From JBEIVB01 sp040374085 (GTDB taxonomy: Bacteria > Bacteroidota > Bacteroidia > UBA4408), in contig JBEIVB010000032.1 in the NCBI GenBank assembly GCA_040374085.1, positions 1 through 24,311 of the forward strand: a stretch of 24,311 nt of DNA. The letters are read 5' to 3'. The notes beneath the pieces were generated by a model, which was given only the letters and a program-made list of their open reading frames with translations, ran no database searches and had not been told where the DNA came from. The translations under genes were made by a program, and so were the position numbers. Shown in pieces: positions 7,950-15,634 of the stretch (its first letter is position 1; each line of letters opens with the position of its first letter).

Positions 7950-8888
7950 CTATAGAACCGGCATAAGCGCAACCAGATCGGCGGGGGTATTGAATTGCAC
8001 CACATTCTCGGGAAGCGTAGGTTTCAACTGCACCAGCTGATATCCCGATACCAAAATTCGGGAATTCGGGAAAGTAGAAGAAAGGCGGTCTATGTAAACC
8101 TGCAAACCATCTCCCGGCAAGGGCGAGGTAAGCACGGTAAGCAAATTTTTAGGTTTATGTATGCCAAACACTTTCTCGAGGTCTTCGAACGGCACCGCCT
8201 GTCCAAGAAAGATGGATTTTTGTCCGCTCTGCCTCAACAAAAAGTGATAGTAAAGCAGGCTGATTTCGTGAAGTTCCTGATCGGGTAAGAAAAGAAGATA
8301 GGACTCGGTGTGGTTGCCGAATTTGGGTACCTGCCCGTCTATAGCCGTGAATAGTTTCTGACGAACCAAATTGGATATGAAATGCTCCTGAGCCGGGTTG
8401 ATGGACTCCGTAATCCAAAGCACGCCCACCTTCACTAGAAAAGGATAAATGATGTTGCGAATGGTGAAATCGAATCCTTTTTTTAGGATGTTGGTGGAGA
8501 TGGCTTTTTCAAATCGGTCTTCATCCATTTCCACCATGGCCAGAACCAGATTATCAATTTGCAGATTCTCTTCCAAGTTCCGGTTCGAAATGGCCAAAAC
8601 TTCGCTGCGCATTTCATCCGGACTGAGTTCGGCGATGCGTGAGATCTTCATGCCATTGGCATTTAGAATGCTGATGTTCAACAACATGCGCAAATCCTCG
8701 TTGGAGTATCTGCGGATGTTGGTTTCGGATCGATTGGGACTAAACAACCCATAGCGCTGCTCCCATATTCGCAAGGTATGTGCCTTGATGCCGGTAATCT
8801 GCTCTAGATCTTTGATGCTGTATTTAAGCACAGGGGGTGAGTTGGGTCGAAATGTAACACCCGAGCGGGCTATTTGTTTTTGGACCAT
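7950..8888 (-). CDS. MerR-family regulator with CarH-like cobalamin-binding domain
   Basis: 312-aa transcription factor. A MerR helix-turn-helix occupies about 22-90 (KYSIKDLEQITGIKAHTLR, WEQRYGL, RRYSNEDLRMLL). A four-helix B12-binding cap (about 105-190) and a Rossmann-like B12 domain (about 195-312) follow. The cap has W158-x9-E168-H169, the arrangement that senses the 5'-deoxyadenosyl group in CarH photoreceptors. The Rossmann part has E205-L-H207, where the His is the lower axial cobalt ligand in CarH; the Gly of ExHxxG is Ser here. This suggests a light- or adenosylcobalamin-responsive repressor. The ATG at 8886-8888 lies within the end of the O-antigen ligase gene (19-nt overlap), so it is translated from the polysaccharide operon mRNA. 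In related bacteria such regulators usually control carotenoid or photolyase genes, none of which are here. Target and ligand are inferred. Confidence 0.88.
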   Translation of the reverse strand: MVQKQIARSGVTFRPNSPPVLKYSIKDLEQITGIKAHTLRIWEQRYGLFSPNRSETNIRRYSNEDLRMLLNISILNANGMKISRIAELSPDEMRSEVLAISNRNLEENLQIDNLVLAMVEMDEDRFEKAISTNILKKGFDFTIRNIIYPFLVKVGVLWITESINPAQEHFISNLVRQKLFTAIDGQVPKFGNHTESYLLFLPDQELHEISLLYYHFLLRQSGQKSIFLGQAVPFEDLEKVFGIHKPKNLLTVLTSPLPGDGLQVYIDRLSSTFPNSRILVSGYQLVQLKPTLPENVVQFNTPADLVALMPVL

Positions 8889-10345
8889 TGGCGATACTGC
8901 TCCTCAACAAATCCATTAGGAGAAACGCTCAAACAAAAAAGAGTGGAGAGCAGCAACCAAAAGGGCCATGCAAAATTTACAGTAGTAAGAAAGTTGTTAA
9001 ATAAGCCGTGCAACCAAAAGGTAGAGAAACCAATCATTAAGGCTATGCGAAAGGAGCGCAACGGGCCATCGGTAAAGCGCAGGGCAAGCCGGTGTGCGGT
9101 GTAGCATGCAGCAACTATAAGCAACAGCCAAGAACACAATCCCGGCCATCCGGCCTCAGCAAGAAGAAGAAAGTACTCGCTGTGGGCAGTGCCTCCCTTT
9201 CCATCTTTGATGAAGAATGGACTAATTACACTGATGCGGGTCATCTCCGAAACCCTTTGATAAGGCAAATACGCCACCTGATAAGTGCCCGGCCCGAAGC
9301 CTGTTATCGGTCGATCGCGAACCATTCGCCAAGCACAATTCCAGCGATTCAGACGCTCAAGATTCGAAACGTCGCTCGTGATGTTGCCAACGCTCAAGGC
9401 CTGTTCCTTCAAACTCGATTGAAAGCGGCTGGAATCGTTTCGGTTGGAAAGTGCCCAACGTTCGAACGGCCGGAGGCTAAGCGCAAGAATCGGAATGATG
9501 AAAAAAGCAGCAAACAAAAAGCCCAAGGTCTTGAGGTGAAACCGGCAAGCAACCCAAAATACTCCGGCAAATACCAAGCTTAGCCAGGCCGCACGAGAAG
9601 CGGCAAGAAATACCGCAAGAACACAGCAAGCCACAAGAAGGCTGAACAAACGTTTGCGCAACATGGAAGGTTGATGGTGCCGATACCAGAGCATCAGAGG
9701 TAATGCGAGGCATTGCACAGCAGAAAATACCGTATGGTCTTTGTAAAATGGTCGAGCCATATGGGCAGTTGAACGCGCTATGGGGTCGAAAACGGCGAAG
9801 TGGATTAAGGAATAAGCGGCAACCAGCAAAAGCCCGATCAAAAGAAATTCCAAAAGCCGAAACAAATTTACTTTATTCAATAAAAACAATTGAAATGAAG
9901 CTCCGAAACCAGACAAAATAAATACTGTTTCTATTGTTATAGATTTTAGGGAAACTAGAGGGTCGCTGCTGAACAAAGCTGCCATAAGTTTGCACATGAA
10001 TAGAATCAGTATGGCAAATACAATGGGATGACCAACGATCAACAGGTTGGGCCGATGGGCAACAAAGCTCCAAACAAAGCACATGCTAAGTAAAACAAGA
10101 AACGCCTCCCCGGGGAGTCCTACGTTATGGCCACCCGGGAGGGATACGTCCAAAGTAAACGGAACCAAAGCAGCCGTGAGAAGCAACAGTTGTTTTTCCA
10201 ACGCCATTAAGCGAACCAGAATCCACGATGCACACACAAAAAGCAGAACCAATGCAATAGGATTTGCTGCCGCTATGCATCCTGTACAGGATAGAAAAAA
10301 TACAATTCCCCATACCTGTGGCATGCGGATCATGCTGGGTCTCAT
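8870..10345 (-). CDS. O-antigen ligase/polymerase family membrane protein (WaaL/Wzy-like)
   Basis: 491-aa polytopic inner-membrane protein with about 11-12 hydrophobic segments. The hallmark is the long periplasmic loop in the second half: ITGFGPGTYQVAYLPYQ, then HSEYFLLLAEAGWPGL just before the next membrane helix, as in the Wzy_C/O-antigen ligase family. Members either polymerise surface-glycan repeat units or transfer the finished glycan to a lipid or protein; sequence alone does not separate these. The start ATG overlaps the Wzz-like gene stop in ATGA (10342-10345), so translation is coupled. The pairing with a chain-length protein favours a Wzy-type polymerase or a ligase acting on an undecaprenyl-linked glycan. 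The 3' end overlaps the MerR-type regulator. Confidence 0.85.
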   Translation of the reverse strand: MRPSMIRMPQVWGIVFFLSCTGCIAAANPIALVLLFVCASWILVRLMALEKQLLLLTAALVPFTLDVSLPGGHNVGLPGEAFLVLLSMCFVWSFVAHRPNLLIVGHPIVFAILILFMCKLMAALFSSDPLVSLKSITIETVFILSGFGASFQLFLLNKVNLFRLLEFLLIGLLLVAAYSLIHFAVFDPIARSTAHMARPFYKDHTVFSAVQCLALPLMLWYRHHQPSMLRKRLFSLLVACCVLAVFLAASRAAWLSLVFAGVFWVACRFHLKTLGFLFAAFFIIPILALSLRPFERWALSNRNDSSRFQSSLKEQALSVGNITSDVSNLERLNRWNCAWRMVRDRPITGFGPGTYQVAYLPYQRVSEMTRISVISPFFIKDGKGGTAHSEYFLLLAEAGWPGLCSWLLLIVAACYTAHRLALRFTDGPLRSFRIALMIGFSTFWLHGLFNNFLTTVNFAWPFWLLLSTLFCLSVSPNGFVEEQYRQWSKNK

Positions 10346-11160
10346 GCAAAAAAGCGTGTCCTGTTATCAAACGCCACTTGTAAAAGAACAGCAAAAAAGC
10401 CTACAAAAAGGGCTATCGAAACACGCTTCCAATCCACTCCTTTGGAGGGTGGCATAGCCTTGCTTACCACGTATGCTTGGGGCACCTGCTTGCGCAGGGT
10501 ATTAGAAAGACGCTCCACTTGACGCTTCAGGTTAACCATGTTGGCAATCTCCTCTTCATACACCCGCTGGCATGCACGAAAGCGGGGCGTTTCGGGCAGC
10601 TCTACCCCAAGCCTTCCTTCGCCCAAACGCTCGAGCACCATAAGGGAGTCGCGCAGGACATTTACCTCGCGCTGCTTGTTCTCAAAAATTTGGGAGGCCG
10701 CCTTTTGATCGCGTTCCACACTGGATTTTATCAGTTCCGACAAATGAAGGTCTGCCTCCTGTACCAAAAGATTTGCCAAACGGGCTGCCCGAACGGGATC
10801 TGGATCTTTCACCGAAAGATGAAGAGAGCGGTTGGGACTTCGGCTCACCTCTATGCGTCCCCTCAAAAGTGAAACAAATCGTGCACCGTTTATATCGTCA
10901 GATTGAGAAAGCCCAGCTCTACGAGACAGTCTGCCCAAAACATCGTTGCTCTCCATAAGCTCCATGTATTCGCCCAATTCTTTCTCGTCTCCAAACCGCA
11001 AGCCGGTCTCTAAAAGGTGCTCGGCATAGTGTGTTGAGGAAGGAAAGAAAATGGTAGTGGCTTCATACAACTTGGGAACAAAAATCCACTGCAACAGAAG
11101 GGTAACCAAAACGGTAACGAAAACCAAAAAACTATAATATCGAAAAGGTCGGAAATTCAT
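10342..11160 (-). CDS. Wzz-like polysaccharide chain-length determinant/copolymerase
   Basis: 272-aa inner-membrane protein with the layout of polysaccharide copolymerases: a short cytoplasmic N-terminus (MNFRPFRYY), TM1 at about 9-27, a large periplasmic domain rich in alpha-helix and coiled coil (about 30-240, with LANLLVQEADLHLSELI and EEEIANMVNLKRQVERL), then the Pro-containing MPPSKGVDWKR motif and TM2 at about 250-263. It sets the modal length of a surface glycan by oligomerising around the polymerase. There is no C-terminal tyrosine kinase domain. It overlaps both neighbours by ATGA (11157-11160 and 10342-10345), the strongest form of operon evidence here. It is somewhat short for a full Wzz/ExoP protein but complete. 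Confidence 0.82.
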   Translation of the reverse strand: MNFRPFRYYSFLVFVTVLVTLLLQWIFVPKLYEATTIFFPSSTHYAEHLLETGLRFGDEKELGEYMELMESNDVLGRLSRRAGLSQSDDINGARFVSLLRGRIEVSRSPNRSLHLSVKDPDPVRAARLANLLVQEADLHLSELIKSSVERDQKAASQIFENKQREVNVLRDSLMVLERLGEGRLGVELPETPRFRACQRVYEEEIANMVNLKRQVERLSNTLRKQVPQAYVVSKAMPPSKGVDWKRVSIALFVGFFAVLLQVAFDNRTRFFA

Positions 11161-12695
11161 GGGTGAGTCGAATCAACAGGATTAATTAGTGTTACTTCAT
11201 CGCCTACGGGTAAGTATCGGTTTTGTTTCCAATGCCACTGAAGTGCAAATGAATCAACCCAAGCCCTCGGAATGGCCCAAACCTCGCCGGGGTTTGCGTC
11301 TGCAAATGATTTTATGCGCAGTTTGGGGCCACCCCTTTGTTCATATACCCAATTGTACCAACGTGCACCCTCAACATACCCATAATGCGGAATGTATATC
11401 GTGTTGCAATCTGTTCTGCCCTGATACCATCTTAAATTATTTAGGATTTGATCGTGCTTTTGTAGGCCATATCCGTTGGAAGGATCCAATGCTCGAACCA
11501 TGGTTTTCTGCCAGAGAGGCCACCAGAAAAACCACAAAAGCACGATCGCCAAAAAAGGAAAGGCAAAAGGAAAAGAAACCAGAATGCGACTCTGTATTTC
11601 CTGACAAAGACCGAATAAAGAAATGGCTGTTGCCAAACAAAGCAGTGGAATCAAAGGCGCACCGTACCAAAAGAGCTTGGTTGCACCCATAGAAATAACC
11701 AAAAAATATGCGATGAGAACCACCCAAACAAAAGAAGCAAATGCATTCTGGGAGCGGTTCTTGTGAAAGGCTAGAACCAATAATACGGGAAACAAAACCG
11801 GATAAAACGGGAAGGCAGAAGACCCAAAAAGCCAATCCCAATAAAACCAAAAGTTGCCGTCATGACCTTCAATAACATGGTTGTATCGGCCAAGCCACTC
11901 GTTCTGCAAAACCGCTTCCAGATAACCGGGCTGCACGACTTCTTTCCAAGCATAATACAAAATGGGTACAGCTAAAAGGCACAGAGCGGCAAACCAAACC
12001 CGAAGCTTAGTAAAACCACCGCGTGAAACTTTGTTCCAAAATGCCCAGATCAACCATCCGGGAACAAACAAAAATGCTGCCACGCCTTTGAATAGAAATC
12101 CAAAGGCAGAAGCCATCACAAAACCAAACAAATGTTTGTTGCTTCCCTTTCCCTCGGGATCCTGGCACCAAAGCCACCATTGAGCTGAAGACCAAACCAT
12201 GCAGGCAACAAGCGGCGCATCAAAATCGCCCGTTCTGCTGACATGAAAACCGTTGAATCCTGTGGAAACAACCAGCATCAACGCGGCCAACCACCCAATC
12301 CAAACAGAAGCTAATCGCCGATACGTGAACCAGGGCATCCACAAAGCCAATGAAAAAGCAAAAAGGGCTGAAGGAAGTCGAAGAGCCAAAAGCCCGGGCC
12401 CGAGAAGTTTACTAAACGAGGCTTGCAGCCATAGGAGTAAGGGGGGTTTCGTGTTCCATAAATCAGGATCGCCATTTACCCGAATTACCCACCAATCGCC
12501 GGTGGTGAGGATGCTCTGCACGTTTTGAGCATTGCGGGTTTCGTCCCAGTTCTGCAAAGGCAAAGACTCGAGGTGGGTCAGAAAACCAAATGCAACAGCC
12601 AACATGCCGGCAACAAATACCAAAAGGCCCAAGGGGCCACCGAAAATCGGGGCCAAAACCGGGGAAGAAAAACGGTGGGGAGCTGTGGTATTCAC
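11157..12695 (-). CDS. GT39-type glycosyltransferase (ArnT/PMT-like membrane protein)
   Basis: 512-aa polytopic membrane glycosyltransferase of the GT-C fold. After a first membrane helix (about 22-40) comes the catalytic acidic motif NWDETRNAQ on the first periplasmic loop, then NTKPPLLLWLQ and RTGDFDAP, the typical signatures of the ArnT/PMT family, which uses polyprenyl-phosphate sugars. About ten further hydrophobic segments follow, with a soluble C-terminal part (about 410-512). The start is GTG at 12693-12695; no in-frame ATG leaves the first helix intact. It would add a sugar to a lipid-linked or protein acceptor during surface-glycan assembly. It is the first gene of the minus-strand operon, divergent from dCMP deaminase by about 50 nt, so the two promoters must overlap. 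A poor -7 candidate (TACTTAAC) with TTG 21 nt upstream sits just before the GTG. Confidence 0.85.
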   Translation of the reverse strand: MNTTAPHRFSSPVLAPIFGGPLGLLVFVAGMLAVAFGFLTHLESLPLQNWDETRNAQNVQSILTTGDWWVIRVNGDPDLWNTKPPLLLWLQASFSKLLGPGLLALRLPSALFAFSLALWMPWFTYRRLASVWIGWLAALMLVVSTGFNGFHVSRTGDFDAPLVACMVWSSAQWWLWCQDPEGKGSNKHLFGFVMASAFGFLFKGVAAFLFVPGWLIWAFWNKVSRGGFTKLRVWFAALCLLAVPILYYAWKEVVQPGYLEAVLQNEWLGRYNHVIEGHDGNFWFYWDWLFGSSAFPFYPVLFPVLLVLAFHKNRSQNAFASFVWVVLIAYFLVISMGATKLFWYGAPLIPLLCLATAISLFGLCQEIQSRILVSFPFAFPFLAIVLLWFFWWPLWQKTMVRALDPSNGYGLQKHDQILNNLRWYQGRTDCNTIYIPHYGYVEGARWYNWVYEQRGGPKLRIKSFADANPGEVWAIPRAWVDSFALQWHWKQNRYLPVGDEVTLINPVDSTHP

Positions 12696-12720
12696 AGCCG
12701 TTAAGTACTGCTTTTATGAA

Positions 12721-12728
12721 TACTTTTG
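12721..12728 (+). promoter_or_regulatory. -7 box (TACTTTTG) of the dCMP deaminase promoter
   Basis: Exact match to the Bacteroidota -7 element TAnnTTTG. Its last base is 14 nt before the ATG at 12743. If it is used, transcription starts around 12733-12736, which rules out the upstream ATG at 12716 and fixes 12743 as the start. The -33 region is not clear. Confidence 0.5.
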
Positions 12729-12742
12729 CAAGCCCGCACCTT

Positions 12743-13216
12743 ATGGAATCTTACCTGCGCCCCTCTTTCGACGACATTTACATGGATTTGGCCACACGCT
12801 TGGCTATGCGTTCTCATTGTGTAAAAGCCCAAGTGGGTGCCGTGCTCACCAAGGATACCCGCATTGTTTCTCTGGGCTACAATGGACCACCGGCCGGAAC
12901 ACACAACTGCGATGTGGAGTGGCCCTCCGAAGGCTGCCCCCGTGACAGCAAAGGAAGCTGTTCACTCGCGCTCCATGCAGAACAAAACGCCATCCTTTAT
13001 GCCCATCGAAACAACGTTTCCCTCGATGGAGCCACGCTTTACGTAACCCTCTCTCCATGCATTTCCTGTGCCCGAGTCATTTACTCGGTTGGCATAAAAA
13101 GAGTGTTATTCCTGCATTCTTATGCCGCATTCAAAAATCTGGCTGTTGAAGAAGGTGTCGCTTTTCTTGAAAAGTTCGGAGTAGAGGTTCATCAGCAAAA
13201 AACCTCTACTCGCTAA
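12743..13216 (+). CDS. dCMP deaminase (zinc-dependent, ComEB family)
   Basis: 157-aa cytosolic deaminase converting dCMP to dUMP, a feed into dTMP synthesis. It has the cytidine/deoxycytidylate deaminase zinc motif LHAEQN (His and catalytic Glu) and PCISC (two Cys ligands), plus the dCMP-specific insert GYNGPPAGTHNCD...GCPRDSKGSC. The frame is open further upstream, but the conserved protein begins just before RPSFDDIYMDLA, so I chose ATG 12743. ATG 12716 would put the -7 box TACTTTTG inside the coding region. Length fits bacterial dCMP deaminases. The S41 protease gene starts 8 nt after its stop, and the same two-gene order is familiar in Bacteroidota, so they form an operon. Confidence 0.93.
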   Translation: MESYLRPSFDDIYMDLATRLAMRSHCVKAQVGAVLTKDTRIVSLGYNGPPAGTHNCDVEWPSEGCPRDSKGSCSLALHAEQNAILYAHRNNVSLDGATLYVTLSPCISCARVIYSVGIKRVLFLHSYAAFKNLAVEEGVAFLEKFGVEVHQQKTSTR

Positions 13217-13224
13217 ACCCCAAC

Positions 13225-14880
13225 ATGGAGAACCCCAAAGAAACTTCCGAGCCAAAAAACCAAACCATGTGGAAAGCCCTGCGGCCACTTGGTATAGCCC
13301 TGGTGCTTGTTTTGGGTTTCTGGCTGGGCCTCCGGCTGGGAGAACGACGCATGGGCGACACGCCCACCACACAAGATGGTCGCAACCGTATAAAAGCTTC
13401 CAACGGCGCCGCAAAAGTCAGAGAGTTGCTGCGATACATCGAACAGGATTATGTAGATACGCTAAATCAAACAGGTTTTATTGATGAGGCCATCACCTCC
13501 ATTTTGCAAACATTGGACCCGCACAGCGCCTACATTCCCGCCAGTGAATTTGCCGAATTAAACGACCCACTAAACGGAAACTTCGATGGCATTGGCATCG
13601 AATTCAATCTCGTGGGCGATACCATTTTTGTGGTTGCCGCCATTTCCGGCGGACCCTCTGAAACCGTCGGCATTAAAGCTGGCGATCGCATTGTTGCAGT
13701 TAACGGAGTGCCACTTGCCGGCAAACGCATTTCAAATTCCGATGTTATAAAAAAACTGCGAGGACCGGGCGGAACCAAAGTCAGGGTGCAAATCGTACGC
13801 GTAGGAATTGCGAAGCCCCTTTCCTTTACCATCACGCGTGGAAAAATTCCCATCTACAGCATAGATGCAGCTTACATGGCTGGCTTAGGAACTGGCTACA
13901 TAAAAATAAGCCGGTTTGCCATGGAAACTGAAAATGAGTTTTACGATGCTGCAGAGAAGTTATTGAGCCGGGGAATGACCCGCTTGATTCTTGATTTGAG
14001 AGGGAATCCCGGGGGCTTCCTGAATGCGGCCACAGGCATTGCCGACGAATTTCTGCCAGAAGGAAAGCTCATTGTTTACACAAAGGGTAGAAACCGCAGC
14101 CGCGAGGATTATGTTGCCCATCCCAACGGATTGCTCGAAAAGATACCGGTAACGGTCTTGATTGATGAAGGTTCTGCCTCTGCCAGCGAGATTTTAGCTG
14201 GTGCCATTCAAGACAACGATCGAGGCCTGGTAATCGGTCGACGCTCGTTTGGAAAAGGACTGGTGCAAGAACAGTCGCCCTTTTCCGATGGATCAGCCAT
14301 CCGCTTAACCGTAGCAAGATACTACACCCCAACCGGAAGGTGCATTCAAAAGCCCTACAGGTTAGGAGAAAACGACTCATACAACGAAGAGGAGGCGGAT
14401 CGTTTTTTACACGGCGAGCTGTTTTCCAGAGACAGCATTCGCTTCAACGATTCTCTAAAATATAAAACCCGGGGTGGCAAAATTGTTTACGGTGGAGGAG
14501 GCATAATGCCCGATGTATTTGTTCCACTCGATTCCGGCATTATGAAAACGCTAACATTAAGAGCGTCCTTGTCGAATGAAATCAGTCAGTTTGCCCTCAC
14601 TTGGGCGGACCGCAACCGAAGCATGCTGCTGAAAAAATTTCCAGAAGGGAAAGGCTTTGCACAAGACGAAGATGTTAAAAACCTATGCTGGCGAGACTTT
14701 CAGACATATATCAAACGAGAGAAACCTTCTGTTTCAACCGCATCCGACAGCAAAAGCATGGAAGGCTTAAGAAATCAAATAAAGGCCTTTGTCGGACGGA
14801 ACATTTGGAGAGGTGCAACATTTTGGGAAACACTGAACCTAACTGACCCAATCGTTCTGGAAGCCATTAAACAACATTAG
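13225..14880 (+). CDS. S41 C-terminal processing peptidase (CtpA/Prc-like)
   Basis: 551-aa envelope protease that cleaves near the C-termini of exported proteins. One N-terminal membrane anchor (about 20-37, GIALVLVLGFWLGL) puts the rest in the periplasm. A PDZ domain follows (about 115-205, GIGIEFNLVGD, GIKAGDRIVAVNGVPL), then the S41 catalytic domain (about 210-400) with LDLRGNPGG, GSASASEILAGAIQD and GKGLVQ. The Ser319/Lys344 pair is spaced 25 residues apart, as in E. coli Prc (Ser430/Lys455), which marks them as the catalytic dyad. About 150 C-terminal residues, helical and charged, extend beyond the core, as in other Bacteroidota homologues. The ATG lies 8 nt after the dCMP deaminase stop. 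A 6-bp hairpin (14898-14913) follows the stop. Confidence 0.95.
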   Translation: MENPKETSEPKNQTMWKALRPLGIALVLVLGFWLGLRLGERRMGDTPTTQDGRNRIKASNGAAKVRELLRYIEQDYVDTLNQTGFIDEAITSILQTLDPHSAYIPASEFAELNDPLNGNFDGIGIEFNLVGDTIFVVAAISGGPSETVGIKAGDRIVAVNGVPLAGKRISNSDVIKKLRGPGGTKVRVQIVRVGIAKPLSFTITRGKIPIYSIDAAYMAGLGTGYIKISRFAMETENEFYDAAEKLLSRGMTRLILDLRGNPGGFLNAATGIADEFLPEGKLIVYTKGRNRSREDYVAHPNGLLEKIPVTVLIDEGSASASEILAGAIQDNDRGLVIGRRSFGKGLVQEQSPFSDGSAIRLTVARYYTPTGRCIQKPYRLGENDSYNEEEADRFLHGELFSRDSIRFNDSLKYKTRGGKIVYGGGGIMPDVFVPLDSGIMKTLTLRASLSNEISQFALTWADRNRSMLLKKFPEGKGFAQDEDVKNLCWRDFQTYIKREKPSVSTASDSKSMEGLRNQIKAFVGRNIWRGATFWETLNLTDPIVLEAIKQH

Positions 14881-14968
14881 GACGCCAGATTATGCGGTTC
14901 GGTCGACACCGAATGGTATTGTATGGGCATTTAAACTCCTCCAAAATTGTTAATAACCCATTTTTCAT

Positions 14969-14995
14969 AAAAAATTCGACGAATTTTTTCGTCGA
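14969..14995 (-). terminator. Leftward intrinsic terminator-like hairpin
   Basis: TCGACGAA (14976-14983), a TTTT loop and TTCGTCGA (14988-14995) form a perfect 8-bp stem. On the minus strand it is followed by A and then six Ts (plus-strand As 14969-14974), the classic intrinsic terminator form. On the plus strand the tail is not T-rich. No annotated minus-strand gene ends here, so it implies an unannotated leftward transcript or a double use for the protease operon. Confidence 0.5.
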
Positions 14996-15210
14996 GTAAT
15001 TGCCCTCAGAAATCGTCATGATGGGCCCTATCTTCAGCTCGTAATGTTTACAGAACTTGCTGTTTTTCAATGTTATATGAATTTTTTTGTGAGTTTTTTA
15101 TTCCTTTTGCAGCCGGTAAATGCAGAAGATCCCCAACCCAATGCACACGGCCTAGCTCGTGGCGCAACAATACACCTCTGTTGCTTTTAACCCGATTAAA
15201 CAGCGATTAG

Positions 15211-15252
15211 TGTCGACAAAACTTGTTTTTTTGTCGACAAAATTAAACAAGT
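15211..15252. promoter_or_regulatory. Tandem GTCGACA dyads, candidate operator
   Basis: The 11-mer TGTCGACAAAA occurs at 15211-15221 and 15232-15242, with centres exactly 21 bp apart (two helical turns). The second is part of a 14-bp perfect palindrome (15229-15242), which lies inside a larger dyad with ACTTGTTT (15221-15228) and AAACAAGT (15245-15252) as arms. A minus-strand match to TAnnTTTG (TAATTTTG, 15238-15245) overlaps it. The position about 130 bp before the XRE gene suggests an operator, but a hairpin in RNA is also possible. Confidence 0.45.
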
Positions 15253-15324
15253 AATGTTTCATACTTGGATTTGGTTATACTTGTAAAATATTGGTTTTTA
15301 TTATGTGGGTTTTATCTGTGTAAA

Positions 15325-15332
15325 TATCTTTG
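15325..15332 (+). promoter_or_regulatory. -7 box (TATCTTTG) before the XRE gene
   Basis: Exact TAnnTTTG match 51 nt upstream of the XRE ATG at 15384. A -33 TTG at normal spacing is not evident. It predicts a leader of about 45 nt. Confidence 0.4.
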
Positions 15333-15383
15333 TTGGAGTGCCTTATAAAACTGTGAGAAATAATTAATCAAACCACAAGAATA

Positions 15384-15629
15384 ATGGAATACGCAAAACG
15401 GGTTCGTGCCTTGAGGGAACTCAAAGGATACACGCAAAAACGCATGGCCATAGAACTGGGCATTACTCAATCAAGATACAGCATAATCGAAAATCATGCT
15501 GGGCAATGCAAGCTGGAAACGCTGCTGAAAGTTTCGGCAATATTAGAGGTTCCCCTTCATACCATTTTAGATCTTACCCAACCTGTGAATGAAAGCATGT
15601 TTGCGGCTGGGTGGGGAACAAGAAAATAA
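15384..15629 (+). CDS. Small XRE/Cro-type HTH DNA-binding protein
   Basis: 81-aa protein that is almost entirely one HTH_3 domain (about 5-64). Helix 1 is YAKRVRALRELKGYTQKRMA, the turn and recognition helix are LGITQSRYSIIENH, and the last helices are KLETLLKVSAILEVPLHTIL. It should bind DNA as a dimer, and there is no second domain to sense a ligand. The short tail (NESMFAAGWGTRK) has no known motif. It stands alone behind an unusually dyad-rich leader and converges on the DUF5522-like gene with only 5 nt between stop codons. No toxin-like partner is adjacent, so an antitoxin role is not supported. Autoregulation through the GTCGACA dyads is an inference from position. Confidence 0.85.
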   Translation: MEYAKRVRALRELKGYTQKRMAIELGITQSRYSIIENHAGQCKLETLLKVSAILEVPLHTILDLTQPVNESMFAAGWGTRK

Positions 15630-15634
15630 TCAGA

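Larger units (their letters stand above)
14881..15383. other. AT-rich non-coding region with several dyads
   Basis: 503 bp without a convincing gene. It contains: a hairpin TTCGGT-CGAC-ACCGAA (14898-14913), perhaps the end of the protease operon but without a T-tract; a leftward terminator-like hairpin (14969-14995); two GTCGACA dyads 21 bp apart (15211-15252); a direct repeat ATACTTG (15261-15267 and 15277-15283); and a -7 box before the XRE gene. A 67-aa minus-strand open frame crosses the terminator-like hairpin and was not accepted. Confidence 0.6.

Noticed and set aside
7775..8005. 76-codon minus-strand frame in the gap before the M14 gene
   Set aside because: It overlaps the MerR gene end out of frame, and the translation shows no protein-like pattern.
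12590..12742. N-terminal extension of dCMP deaminase
   Set aside because: It would overlap the divergent GT39 gene, contain the -7 box and add residues not seen in the family.
14867..15070. 67-codon minus-strand open frame
   Set aside because: It runs through the 8-bp terminator-like hairpin, overlaps the protease stop and has no recognisable family.
14881..15383. tRNA or CRISPR-like content in the AT-rich gap
   Set aside because: No cloverleaf arms or T-loop motif, and only two copies of a short dyad, not a repeat-spacer array.
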